NCBI GenBank assembly: GCA_965199585.1
Contig: CBDASI010000002.1
Location: 558,001-622,000, forward strand
Length of the DNA stretch: 64,000 bases
DNA from: JAVVHH01 sp965199585
GTDB lineage: Bacteria; Pseudomonadota; Alphaproteobacteria; Acetobacterales; Acetobacteraceae
Reading direction: 5' to 3'
Below are positions 43,122 to 51,289 of the stretch, in pieces. The notes beneath the pieces were generated by a model that saw only the letters and a list, made by a program, of their open reading frames with translations, did no database searches and had not been told where the DNA came from. The position numbers were made by a program, and so were the translations under genes. Within the stretch, counting starts at the first letter, position 1. The number at the start of each line of letters is the position of its first letter.

Positions 43122-44209
43122 TAGTCTCTCAGTCGTTGGACGATCGTGAGCAATTCGCTCACGCGGATGGCGCAGGTGTGGCGGGCGCGGATCGTGTCGA
43201 GGCCGTGGGCGGCGAGGGCGGCGCGCAGGGCGGGCTCGTGTTGCAGGCGGCGCAGCTGGGCGGTCATCTCGTCGCCGGTGTGGGCGACAAGGTAGTCGGT
43301 GCCGGGGGTGAACAGGCTTTCCCGATCCTCCCAGGGCGCCGAGACCAGCGGGATGCCGCAGGCCAGGGCCTCGAAGACGCGGATGGTCGGGATGCCGGGC
43401 AGCTGGGTCGCGTAAAAGCGGCGGGGGACGTGCACCGTCAGCAGATGCCGGGCGAAGATTTCCGGCGCGCGATGGTTGGGCAGCCAGCCGCGGTAGTCAG
43501 CGCCGTAACGGGAGAGGAGCGCGCGGGCCTCGTCGGGGTAGCGGACGCCGTGGATGGTGAGCTTCAGGCCGAGCGTCGCGGTGGGGCGGAGCAGGAAGTC
43601 CTCGAGTTCGGCGGTGCGCTCGCCGTCGCCCCAATTGCCGATCCAGACGGCGCCGATGCGTTCGGTTTCCTGCTCGGGGGGATGGAACAGGCGAATGTCG
43701 GCGGCCTCGTGCCAGACGAAGACCCGGCCTTCCCAGCCCCAGCCGCGGTAAATCTCGGCCAGCGTCTCGCCAAAGGCGAGGACGCCGTCATAGCCGTCGA
43801 GGTTGTAGGCGCGCATGGCGGCCGGGTCGCTGACGGCGCGGTGGTGGGTGTCGTGGAACAGCAGGATGAAACGGGCGCCGCCGCGGCGCAGGGCCCCGAG
43901 TTGAGCGACCAGGGCCGGGTCAGTCCATTCATGCACGATGACGAGATCGGCGCCGTCGACCAGCCGGGCCGGGTCGTCGGCGGGCGTGAAGGTGCTGGCC
44001 TCGAGTTCGGGATAGGCGGAGCGCCAGGATTCCGCGGCCTCTGGGCCGGCATCGGCGAGCAGGTTCTCGCGGCTCCAGCTCACGGCGGGCTCGAGAGAGA
44101 CCACGTCGTGACCGGAGGCGATCAGCTCGCGCAGGATGCCGCGCATGAAGTGGGCGTTGCCGTGATTCCAGCACGAGGAGAGCGCGTGGCTAAAATAGAC
44201 GATACGCAT
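43121..44209 (-). CDS. CgeB-type glycosyltransferase
   Basis: A 362-residue CgeB-type protein beginning MRIVYFSHALSSCWNHGNAHFMRGIL. The middle contains VLAFGETLAEIYRGWGWEGRVFVWHEAADIRLFHP, and the C-terminal half has GIPTIRVFEALACGIPLVSAPWEDRESLFTPGTDYLVA, the typical sugar-nucleotide-binding region. ATG at 44209 shares a base with the stop of the GT4 gene (TGATG), so translation is coupled; the frame extending to 44377 is shadow. It probably adds one residue of the glycan assembled by this cluster. Confidence 0.85.
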   Translation of the reverse strand: MRIVYFSHALSSCWNHGNAHFMRGILRELIASGHDVVSLEPAVSWSRENLLADAGPEAAESWRSAYPELEASTFTPADDPARLVDGADLVIVHEWTDPALVAQLGALRRGGARFILLFHDTHHRAVSDPAAMRAYNLDGYDGVLAFGETLAEIYRGWGWEGRVFVWHEAADIRLFHPPEQETERIGAVWIGNWGDGERTAELEDFLLRPTATLGLKLTIHGVRYPDEARALLSRYGADYRGWLPNHRAPEIFARHLLTVHVPRRFYATQLPGIPTIRVFEALACGIPLVSAPWEDRESLFTPGTDYLVAHTGDEMTAQLRRLQHEPALRAALAAHGLDTIRARHTCAIRVSELLTIVQRLRD

Positions 44210-45240
44210 CAGGCGCAGGCTCCCAGGCGGCGATGGACGGCCAGCGTGCCGGCCACCATGGCATCGATCGTGTACCGGGCTGCGTGGGCGCGGACGTCGC
44301 CGGTGTCCGCGAGGGCGGCGCGAAGGGAGGGGGCCGGGTCGGCGCCGAGAGGGACGAAGCGGGCGGCGCCGTCCCACAGTTCGCGGAAGCTCGGGATGTC
44401 GGAGAGGATGAGGCGCAGACCGGCTTGGGCGGCTTCGAGGATCGAGAGGCCGAACGGTTCATAGCGCGCGAGGGAAGCGAAAACCGTGGCTTCGGCGTAG
44501 GCGCGGCGCATGGCGAGCGCGTCGAGGGTGCCGAGAAGGTGGAGGTTGGGGAGGTCGATCGAGGTGCCGTTCGGGCCGGCGGTCGGGCCGGCGGCGCGGA
44601 TGGGCGCTGTCAGCGCGGGGGCGACATCGTTCAGGGCGGCGGCGTTCTTCGCCTCGTCCCACAAACGGCCGGCGGTGAGGATGATGCCGTCACCCCTCCC
44701 CTCTGCCGCCTGCGGCAGAGGAGGATTGGCGCCATTGTGGACGGTGGTGATGGCGACATCGCCATACGCGCGCCGAGTGGCGGCGGCATGGGCGTCGGTC
44801 GGCGCGATGACGGCGTCGGCGGTCCGGAGCCCGGCGCGGGTGGCGTCGGCGCGCCAGGCGAGATCGGCGGGGAGCGGGCCGGTGCGGACGGCCTGCCACC
44901 AGGTCGCGACGCAGGAATGAGCGACCGCGACGACGGGGATACCCCACGGTTCGGCGCCGGCCAAAGCGGGCGCGTGGAGGTGCACGGAGCGGACCCCCTG
45001 CCCTTCCGCGAGCTGCCGGAGCGCGACGGTGGTGGCCGAGAGTGCGGCCGGGTCGGCGGCGGTCCAGTCGAGCGGGAGGCCGGTGTCGATCAGGCTTAGG
45101 CCAAGCCCGGCAGCCTCGTTACGTTGGGCGTAAGAGGGGGACGGCCCCAACACGACCAGCACCGGGCGCTGCGCCATGCCGGCCGCGAGGTCGAGCGAGT
45201 AACGCCATACTCCGCCCACGGCATCGGTCGTCAGCAACAT
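44209..45240 (-). CDS. GT4-family glycosyltransferase
   Basis: A 343-residue GT-B glycosyltransferase. The N-terminal acceptor domain starts LLTTDAVGGVWRYSLDLAAG; the C-terminal donor domain has ILTAGRLWDEAKNAAALND, LHLLGTLDALAMRRAYAEATVFASLARYEPFGLSILEAAQAGLRLI, with the EPFGLSILEA motif of GT4. Between the domains, PPLPQAAEGRGDG is encoded by an in-frame palindrome (44700-44721) that looks inserted. ATG at 45240 follows the radical SAM stop by 16 bases without a strong ribosome-binding site. It acts in the cytoplasm on a nucleotide sugar, probably one made by the two epimerases upstream. Confidence 0.85.
   Translation of the reverse strand: MLLTTDAVGGVWRYSLDLAAGMAQRPVLVVLGPSPSYAQRNEAAGLGLSLIDTGLPLDWTAADPAALSATTVALRQLAEGQGVRSVHLHAPALAGAEPWGIPVVAVAHSCVATWWQAVRTGPLPADLAWRADATRAGLRTADAVIAPTDAHAAATRRAYGDVAITTVHNGANPPLPQAAEGRGDGIILTAGRLWDEAKNAAALNDVAPALTAPIRAAGPTAGPNGTSIDLPNLHLLGTLDALAMRRAYAEATVFASLARYEPFGLSILEAAQAGLRLILSDIPSFRELWDGAARFVPLGADPAPSLRAALADTGDVRAHAARYTIDAMVAGTLAVHRRLGACA
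44700..44721. repeat. GC-rich palindrome inside the GT4 gene
   Basis: Ten-base arms CCTCTGCCGC and GCGGCAGAGG are separated by two bases. The palindrome lies in frame in the linker between the two GT4 domains and encodes a Pro/Gln/Ala-rich insert. No other copy was noticed in this window. Confidence 0.6.
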
Positions 45241-45256
45241 GGTCGAGCGCCGCCGG

Positions 45257-46549
45257 TCAGGCCGGGCGGCACGCATGCTCCAGCTCGGGGAGCGAGAGCG
45301 GGCGCTCCTCCTGGATGTCGGAGAACGTCGCGAACTGGCCCAGATAGTGCCGGTGCGCCCGCTCCCAAGCGGAGTCGTCGGGCAGGCCGAACAGCTTCCG
45401 GTAATCCGGCGAACTCGGATACGGGTAGAGCGGCACCGGGTCATTGGCCCAGACACCCTGGGCCTTGAGACCGTCGCGCCAGGCGGTGACCATGGCCGGG
45501 TCGTCGTCGGCGACCTCGAGCAGGTTGGCCTGCACGAACGGCACGTGCTGGCGGGCCAGGATCAGCAGCGCGGCCAGCTCGTCGGTGGTCAGCTTGCAAC
45601 GCTTGTCGAGCGCGGCGCGGCCATCCTCGGTCAGGCTTTCGACACCGGCCTCGATGGAGACGCAGCCGGCGCGGCCGAGTAGCTCGATCATGTCGGGCTT
45701 CCAGAGGTCGATGCGGGTCTGGATGCCGAACTGGATGGCGCGATCGACCAGCGCTTCGAGTAGCGGGCGGTTCGGCAGAAAGATCTCGTCGATGAAATAG
45801 ACGTATTCCGCGCCTTGGGCGATCAGTCCGTCGATCTCAGCGAGCACGGGCGCCAGCTCGCGGCGACGATACTTGTCGCGGAAGTCGATCTTGGCGCAGA
45901 AGCTGCAGGTATAGGGACAGCCGCGGGAGGCCTCGACCTCGCCACCGGGCGCAGCGGCCGGGCGGTCGAACCGGTGGTGGTGATGGTGATGCCGCGCGAC
46001 CCAAGCGTCGGGCCAGCGTAGCGCTTCTTGGGCGATGAAGCGCGAGGCTTGCGGGCCGCCGGACTGGACGAGCGCGCCATCGCGCAGGATTGCCGTCCCG
46101 GGGACGATTCCGGGTAGGCCGCCATTGGCCAAGGCGGCGACGACATCCTCGCACTCGCCCATAACCGCCGCCCCGACGCCCAGCTTCTGCAGCGTGGTGA
46201 ACGGTGTGGAGGAGCCGTGGGGGCCGACGGCGACGGTCAGCCCGGCCGTGTCGCCGAGCGCGTCGAGCATCTCGCGCGGCACGCGCAGCTCCGGCGGCGC
46301 GCAACGCCAGAACAGGTAGGACGGCGCCGTGGTGACGACAGTCATGGCCGGCGCGAACGCGGCGATTTCGGCGGCGAGCTCGGCATAGCTCTGGGCCATG
46401 AGGTGACCGTCGAGTAGGAGGACCTCGTGCCCGTCCCGCTCGAGCGCCGAACGGCAATAGCCGAGTTCGAGCGGCAGATGCGGCTCGCGGCAGCCGAAGT
46501 AGATGCTACCCTCGAATGTCCAGGGCGGGTTGACGAGCGCGACCCTCAC
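45257..46549 (-). CDS. B12-binding-domain radical SAM protein of a glycan cluster
   Basis: A 430-residue protein. The N-terminal 150 residues look like a cobalamin-binding Rossmann domain (MRVALVNPPWTFEGS, then LPLELGYCRSALERDGHEVLLLDG, then VAVGPHGSSTP). The radical SAM cluster motif is C211, C215 and C218 (RGCPYTCSFCAK), followed by the barrel with YVYFIDEIFLPNRPLLEAL and CVSIEAGVESLTEDGRAAL. A run of six histidines (187-192) lies just before the barrel. Class B radical SAM enzymes methylate or rearrange carbon centres. The start is GTG at 46549, overlapping the epimerase stop as GTGA. Its reaction is unknown; sugar or lipid-linked glycan modification is inferred from neighbours. Confidence 0.85.
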   Translation of the reverse strand: MRVALVNPPWTFEGSIYFGCREPHLPLELGYCRSALERDGHEVLLLDGHLMAQSYAELAAEIAAFAPAMTVVTTAPSYLFWRCAPPELRVPREMLDALGDTAGLTVAVGPHGSSTPFTTLQKLGVGAAVMGECEDVVAALANGGLPGIVPGTAILRDGALVQSGGPQASRFIAQEALRWPDAWVARHHHHHHRFDRPAAAPGGEVEASRGCPYTCSFCAKIDFRDKYRRRELAPVLAEIDGLIAQGAEYVYFIDEIFLPNRPLLEALVDRAIQFGIQTRIDLWKPDMIELLGRAGCVSIEAGVESLTEDGRAALDKRCKLTTDELAALLILARQHVPFVQANLLEVADDDPAMVTAWRDGLKAQGVWANDPVPLYPYPSSPDYRKLFGLPDDSAWERAHRHYLGQFATFSDIQEERPLSLPELEHACRPA

Positions 46550-47622
46550 AGGGATGCCATCTCCAGCTCGCGCCGTTCGGCCGCGATCCAGTCGGCCAGG
46601 CGGGCGAGGCCTTCATGCCATGGCACGGCATCGGCTAGGCCTAAGGTGCGGCGGATCTTGCCCGTGTCGGCGACGAAGTAGCGCTGATCGCCGGGTCGCC
46701 AGTCGGCAAAGCGGAGGTCGGGCTTGCGGCCGGTCAGCTCGCCGATCCGGTTCAGGACCTGGATCAGGGTGACGGCATTGGCGGGGCCGCCGCCAAGATT
46801 GAATGCCTCGCCAGAGACGGCGTCGATACGCGACCAGGCGGCGACATAGGCGTCCACGGCATCGTCGACATACAGCACGTCACGCACCTGGCGGCCGTCG
46901 CCATAGATGCTGATCGACTTGCCGGCGCGGACGGAATACAGGAAATGCGCGAGCCAGCCCTGATCCTCGGTGCCGAGTTGCCGCGGGCCATAGATGCAGC
47001 TCATCCGCAGCACGCAGGCCGGGATGCCGTAGCCGCGCGCATAGTCTAGCACGTATTGGTCGGCCGCGCCCTTGGAGCAGCCGTAGGGCGTGTAGAAGCT
47101 GAGCGGCCGGTCCTCGCCGATGCCGGCGGCCCGGAGCCCGGCATCCTCCGGCAGGTAGGCTTCGCCATCGCGCGCGAGGCGGATGTCGGCGAGGTTGCCG
47201 TAGACCTTGTTGGTGCTGGCGAAGATCACCGCGGGCGGGCGGCTCTGTCGACGCGCGCCTTCCAGCACGTGCAGCGTGCCGCGGAGATTGACGTCGAAAT
47301 CGCCCTCCGGATCCTGCAGGCTGGTGGTGACGGCGACCTGAGCGGCCATGTGGAAGATCGCGCCGGCGCGGTCGATGGCGGCGTCGAGTTGGTCGCGGTC
47401 ACGCAAATCGGCGACGACGGACTGGATCTTGGCGCCGTGCCGGGCCTGCAGCCAGTCGAGATTGGCCTTCACGCCGGGGCGGCTCAGCGCGTCGTAGACG
47501 ATGACCTGATGCCCAACGCTAGCGAGGCGGTCGGCCAGGTTGCTGCCGATGAACCCGGCGCCGCCCGTGACCAGAACGGGGCAGCCGTCCGTGCTCGGCG
47601 GGAGAGGCCGCGCTACTGTCAT
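46546..47622 (-). CDS. NAD-dependent sugar-nucleotide epimerase/dehydratase (CDP-paratose 2-epimerase-like)
   Basis: A 358-residue extended short-chain enzyme with the NAD motif VTGGAGFIGSNLADRL, the HMAAQVAVTTSLQDPEGDFDVNLRGTLHVLEGAR block characteristic of CDP-paratose 2-epimerase relatives, FASTNKVYGNL, the catalytic YTPYGCSKGAADQYVLDYAR tyrosine/lysine and RMSCIYGPRQLGTEDQGWLAHF. It interconverts nucleotide sugars in the cytoplasm. ATG at 47622 overlaps the stop of the other epimerase (ATGA); the frame to 47697 is not needed. The exact sugar is not determinable, and no CDP-sugar dehydratase gene is in the window. Confidence 0.87.
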   Translation of the reverse strand: MTVARPLPPSTDGCPVLVTGGAGFIGSNLADRLASVGHQVIVYDALSRPGVKANLDWLQARHGAKIQSVVADLRDRDQLDAAIDRAGAIFHMAAQVAVTTSLQDPEGDFDVNLRGTLHVLEGARRQSRPPAVIFASTNKVYGNLADIRLARDGEAYLPEDAGLRAAGIGEDRPLSFYTPYGCSKGAADQYVLDYARGYGIPACVLRMSCIYGPRQLGTEDQGWLAHFLYSVRAGKSISIYGDGRQVRDVLYVDDAVDAYVAAWSRIDAVSGEAFNLGGGPANAVTLIQVLNRIGELTGRKPDLRFADWRPGDQRYFVADTGKIRRTLGLADAVPWHEGLARLADWIAAERRELEMASL

Positions 47623-48746
47623 GCCACTAGGCCGCGCTGCTCGAGTTCGCGGCGGGCATCGTGCACACGGTCCTGCGCCTGTTGACGCTGCACCCATTCG
47701 GCCAATTCGCCGAGGCTGTCGGCGAAGGTGCGACGCGGGGCGAAGCCGAGCACGTCGCGGGCCAGCGAGATGTCGGCAAAGCAGTGCCGGATGTCGCCGG
47801 TGCGGGCCTTGCCCATCACTTCCGGCGTCAGGTGCGGCACGCCCATGGCGCTGGCCAGGGCGGCGCCGACCTCGAGGATACTGACGTCACGGCCGCTGCC
47901 GATGTTGAACACCTGCCCCGGCGCATCCGGATGCTCGAGTGCCAGCAGGAAGGCGCGCGCGACGTCCTCGACATGGACGAAGTCGCGCCGTTGCTCGCCG
48001 TCCTCGAACACCATCGGCCGCTGTCGGTTGTGCAGCCGGGACGCGAAGATCGCCAGCACGCCGGTGTAGGGGTTGGATAACGCCTGCCCGGGTCCGTAGA
48101 CGTTAAATAGCCGCAGAGCTACGCCTTGCATGCCATAAGCCGGCGCAACGGTAAGTGTCAGCCGCTCCTGGACGTATTTGGTCAGCGCGTAGACCGAGGC
48201 CAAATTCGGACGCTTCCACTCCGGCGTCGCCATCGGTGTGAGCGGCAGTCCGTCGGGGCCGACCGGATCCCATCCGGCGTCGCTCCGCTGCGCTGGCCGC
48301 GTCACGTCGTCCATCCGCTCACCCGCGGCGGAGCGATAAAGACCCTCGCCGTAGATGCTCATCGAGCTGGCCACCACGACGCGCTCGACGGGATGATCAA
48401 TCAGCGCCTGGAACAGCACGGCCGTGCCGCCGTCGTTGACCGACACGTATCGGTCGATCGCATACATGCTCTGGCCAACGCCGACCTCGGCCGCCAGGTG
48501 GATCACGCTATCGACACCGTCGAGCGCCTGCGTCACGCGGGCGAGGTCGCGCACGTCGGCGCGGATCAGCTCGACGTCGTCGAGCACCGGGTCGCGGGCC
48601 GCGACGTCGCCATGCACCTGGTCGATGAGGCTATCCAGGACGCGCACCGCATAGCCCTGCTGAACCAAGCGCCGAACCACGTGACAGCCAATGAAACCTG
48701 CGCCGCCGGTGACGAGAACGCGCTTGGTCATACCGACAACATCCAT
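47619..48746 (-). CDS. NAD-dependent epimerase (dTDP-L-rhamnose 4-epimerase-like)
   Basis: A 375-residue extended short-chain enzyme: RVLVTGGAGFIGCHVVRRL, HLAAEVGVGQSMYAIDRYVSVNDGGTAVLFQAL, VVASSMSIYGEG, the catalytic pair in YALTKYVQERL and LFNVYGPGQALSNPYTGVLAIFASR. An insert with GWDPVGPDGLPLTPMATPEWKRP precedes the active site, as in the rhamnose/talose-type epimerase group. ATG at 48746 is preferred because AAAGAG lies just upstream; 48731 is the alternative. It is the first gene of a seven-gene minus-strand set, and a TTGACA sequence lies about 70 bases upstream. Confidence 0.87.
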   Translation of the reverse strand: MDVVGMTKRVLVTGGAGFIGCHVVRRLVQQGYAVRVLDSLIDQVHGDVAARDPVLDDVELIRADVRDLARVTQALDGVDSVIHLAAEVGVGQSMYAIDRYVSVNDGGTAVLFQALIDHPVERVVVASSMSIYGEGLYRSAAGERMDDVTRPAQRSDAGWDPVGPDGLPLTPMATPEWKRPNLASVYALTKYVQERLTLTVAPAYGMQGVALRLFNVYGPGQALSNPYTGVLAIFASRLHNRQRPMVFEDGEQRRDFVHVEDVARAFLLALEHPDAPGQVFNIGSGRDVSILEVGAALASAMGVPHLTPEVMGKARTGDIRHCFADISLARDVLGFAPRRTFADSLGELAEWVQRQQAQDRVHDARRELEQRGLVA

Positions 48747-48789
48747 CTACCTCTTTCATTGCTCACGCCGGCACCGACCATGGAACGTC

Positions 48790-48816
48790 TTTGTAGGCGT
48801 GAAAATTTGGTGTCAA
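48790..48816 (-). promoter_or_regulatory. Candidate promoter of the glycan cluster
   Basis: On the minus strand a perfect TTGACA (48816-48811) is followed after 15 bases by TACAAA (48795-48790). The spacing is two bases shorter than ideal and the -10 is weak, but it is the best promoter-like pair in the short gap before the first epimerase gene. Confidence 0.4.
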
Positions 48817-48847
48817 TACGACGCGCCCTCCTCACAATCTGGTGAGC

Positions 48848-49501
48848 TCAAGCCGCTTGGTTGGCGAGGACGCGCTGCGCCTTGATTAGAGCCTCGGCAA
48901 ACACGTCGGGCGGCACGGCGCCGGAGAACAGTACATGCTGTTCCAACACGAAGGTCGGCACCCCGGTCAGCCCGGCGCGACGCACCGCCTCGTCTTCGGC
49001 GCGGATCTCGGCGGCGAAATGGTCGGTGTCGAGGAAGTCGGCCACCGGTGCCGGATCGAGCCCAACGCCGGCGGCAATATCGACCAGGGTCGTCCGGTCA
49101 CCGATGTCGCGGCCCTCGACAAAGTAGGCGGCAAACAAGCTGTCGACTACCTCATCCTGGCGGCGATGATCAGCGGCAAGTCGAATCAGCCGATGCGCAT
49201 CCAGGGTGTTGGGCGTGCGCCGCATCAGGTCGAACCGGATCTGCAAGCCGGCAGCAGCGGCGGCGTTGCCGACTTGCGCGTCGAGCTCGCGGGAACGTTC
49301 GAGGCTGCCGAACTTGGCCTGTCGATAGACGCCGCGCTCGACACCCTCGGGTGGCATGTCCGGGTTGAGCTGGAACGGGCGCCAACTGACCTGGAAATTA
49401 TGACCGTCGGCGGCCAGCTGGCCGAGCGCAACCTGCATGTGTCGCTTGCCGATGTAACACCAGGGACAAATCACGTCCGAATAAACGTCGAGCCGCGCCA
49501 T
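48848..49501 (-). CDS. DsbA-family thiol oxidoreductase (FrnE-like)
   Basis: About 217 residues with the DsbA-fold active site CPWC near the N-terminus (VYSDVICPWCYIGKRH), the WRPFQLNPDMPPEGV segment and the cis-proline region GVPTFVLEQHVLFSGAVPPDVF. Without a signal peptide it is cytoplasmic, as for the FrnE/2-hydroxychromene-2-carboxylate-isomerase-like group, which has been linked to polyketide biosynthesis and to oxidative stress. ATG at 49501 is preferred; an in-frame start at 49516 adds five residues. It lies 26 bases after the hydroxyisobutyrate-dehydrogenase-like gene. Confidence 0.9.
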   Translation of the reverse strand: MARLDVYSDVICPWCYIGKRHMQVALGQLAADGHNFQVSWRPFQLNPDMPPEGVERGVYRQAKFGSLERSRELDAQVGNAAAAAGLQIRFDLMRRTPNTLDAHRLIRLAADHRRQDEVVDSLFAAYFVEGRDIGDRTTLVDIAAGVGLDPAPVADFLDTDHFAAEIRAEDEAVRRAGLTGVPTFVLEQHVLFSGAVPPDVFAEALIKAQRVLANQAA

Positions 49502-49527
49502 ACCGGATTCCTGCATCTCAGGACGGT

Positions 49528-50427
49528 CTAGCGTGAGAAGCTGCCGTCGAGCAATGCGCGTGCGACGACGGAAAAGTCGCGGTTGCCGAAGCCGAGCTGG
49601 CTAAGCTTGGCGTAGACCTCGCGGGCGGCGCCGCCGAGGATGGAGACCGCGCCGGTTTCGGCCTCCGCGTCGGTCGCGAGCGTGAGGTCCTTCAGCATGA
49701 GATCGACGGCGAAGCCCGGCGCATAATCACGGTTGGCCGGGCTGGTCGGCACCGGGCCGGGGACGGGGCAGTAAGTGCTGAGCGCCCAGCATTGGCCGGA
49801 CGACGTCGACGCTATGTCGAATAGTGCCTGGTGGTTTAGGCCAAGCTTGTCGGCCAGCGCGAAGGCTTCACTGACCCCGGCCATGGCGATGCCGAGAATG
49901 AGGTTGTTGCAGACCTTGGCCGCCTGGCCCGCGCCGGACGCACCGGCGTGCACGATGACTTTGCCCATGGCGCCGATCACCGACCGGGCGCGCTCGAAAT
50001 CGGCCGGCTCGCCGCCGACCATGAAGGTCAAGGTGCCGGCAACGGCGCCGGTGGTGCCGCCCGACACGGGCGCGTCCAGCATGCCGAACCCGCGCGCGGC
50101 AGCGGCAGCAGCCATCTCGCGGCTGGTGCGGACGTCGATGGTGGAGCTGTCGATCAGCAAAGCGCCGGCCATCGCGCGGTCGAACACGCCACCCGGACCC
50201 GTCAGCACGTCGCGCACATGCGACCCGGCGGGCAACATCGTGACGATGATGTCGGCACCCGCCGCCGCCTCGCCCACAGATGCCGTCGCTTCACCACCGG
50301 CCGATGCGAATTCGGCGAGCGAGGCGGACACCATGTCGAATCCGCGGACGGCATGTCCGGCCTTGATGAGGTTGATCGCCATCGGCAACCCCATCTTCCC
50401 CAATCCAATGAATCCGATTTGCGTCAT
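49528..50427 (-). CDS. 3-hydroxyisobutyrate dehydrogenase-family NAD(P) oxidoreductase
   Basis: A 299-residue beta-hydroxyacid dehydrogenase. Visible are the NAD motif GFIGLGKMGLPMAINLIKAGH, the substrate-binding DAPVSGGTTGAVAGTLTFMVGG, the catalytic-lysine helix GAGQAAKVCNNLILGIAMAGVSEAFALADKLGL and the DYAPGFAVDLMLKDLTLA segment, all typical of 3-hydroxyisobutyrate dehydrogenase in valine breakdown. Tartronate semialdehyde or glyoxylate reductases share much of this. Valine-pathway partner genes are not nearby. Confidence 0.88.
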   Translation of the reverse strand: MTQIGFIGLGKMGLPMAINLIKAGHAVRGFDMVSASLAEFASAGGEATASVGEAAAGADIIVTMLPAGSHVRDVLTGPGGVFDRAMAGALLIDSSTIDVRTSREMAAAAAARGFGMLDAPVSGGTTGAVAGTLTFMVGGEPADFERARSVIGAMGKVIVHAGASGAGQAAKVCNNLILGIAMAGVSEAFALADKLGLNHQALFDIASTSSGQCWALSTYCPVPGPVPTSPANRDYAPGFAVDLMLKDLTLATDAEAETGAVSILGGAAREVYAKLSQLGFGNRDFSVVARALLDGSFSR

Positions 50428-50476
50428 GAGACTTACCTGACAGAATCAGCGCTTTCGTCAACGTCGCCCGGCTAGC

Positions 50477-51289
50477 TCACGCTTGATGGATCGTCGCGCC
50501 GGCGATGCGGTGAGCATGGGTGAATACTTCGAAGCCGTCACGGCGGGCGATACCGATGAGGGTGATTCCGGCGGCTTCGGCGATCTCGAGCGCGCGCCGG
50601 GTCGGGGCCGAAACGGCGACGAGGATCGTGGTCCCGAGCACGGCGGCTTTCTGGACTAACTCGAGCGAGATCCGACTGCTCATGACGACCATGCCGGCCG
50701 ACCCGGACTCGCCACCTCGGGCGAGTGCACCGGAGAGTTTGTCCAGCGCGTTATGACGCCCGACATCCTCGCGAAGGGCAATCAGGCCGCGATCCCGACA
50801 CCAGAACCCGGCCGCGTGCACTGCATGCGTTTCGGCATTGAGGGTCTGCAACGCGGGCATGGCGTCCATCGCGGCTTGGATTTCCGCCGCGTCGACCCGA
50901 ATTCCGGTCCCGACCGGCGGAGGCGGACGGATTGCCTCGGCAAGGCTCTCGAGGCCACAAAGGCCGCACCCTGTGAGGCCCGCGAGCGAGCGGCGACGGG
51001 CATCAAGCCGATCGAGCAATACCGGGCTGATCCACATCCGACACTCGACGCCGTTCGCGGCATGGACGATGTCGAGTTCCTCGATGTCGGACGCGGCTGC
51101 GACGATACCTTCGCTGCGGCTGAAGCCGACGGCGAAATCCTCCAGGTCAGATGGCGTTGCCATCATGACGGCATGCGTCAGGCGGTTGTAGGACAGTGCG
51201 ATCGGCACTTCGTCCGGGATCGAGCGATGATGGGCCGTGAAGCCGTCCCGCCACACCACTGTTGTGACCCGGTGCGCCGCTACCGACAT
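50477..51289 (-). CDS. fdhD: Formate dehydrogenase accessory sulfurtransferase FdhD
   Basis: About 270 residues. The sulfur-carrying cysteine pair sits in TGCGLCGLESL (about 108-112), followed by the FdhD core LNAETHAVHAAGFW, LREDVGRHNALDKLSGA and SSRISLELVQKAAVLG. FdhD passes sulfur from IscS to the molybdenum cofactor of formate dehydrogenase. ATG at 51289 overlaps the stop of the DUF72 gene (GTGATG), with GTG at 51292 also in frame. No formate dehydrogenase structural gene is in the window, although other molybdoenzymes are. Confidence 0.93.
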   Translation of the reverse strand: MSVAAHRVTTVVWRDGFTAHHRSIPDEVPIALSYNRLTHAVMMATPSDLEDFAVGFSRSEGIVAAASDIEELDIVHAANGVECRMWISPVLLDRLDARRRSLAGLTGCGLCGLESLAEAIRPPPPVGTGIRVDAAEIQAAMDAMPALQTLNAETHAVHAAGFWCRDRGLIALREDVGRHNALDKLSGALARGGESGSAGMVVMSSRISLELVQKAAVLGTTILVAVSAPTRRALEIAEAAGITLIGIARRDGFEVFTHAHRIAGATIHQA

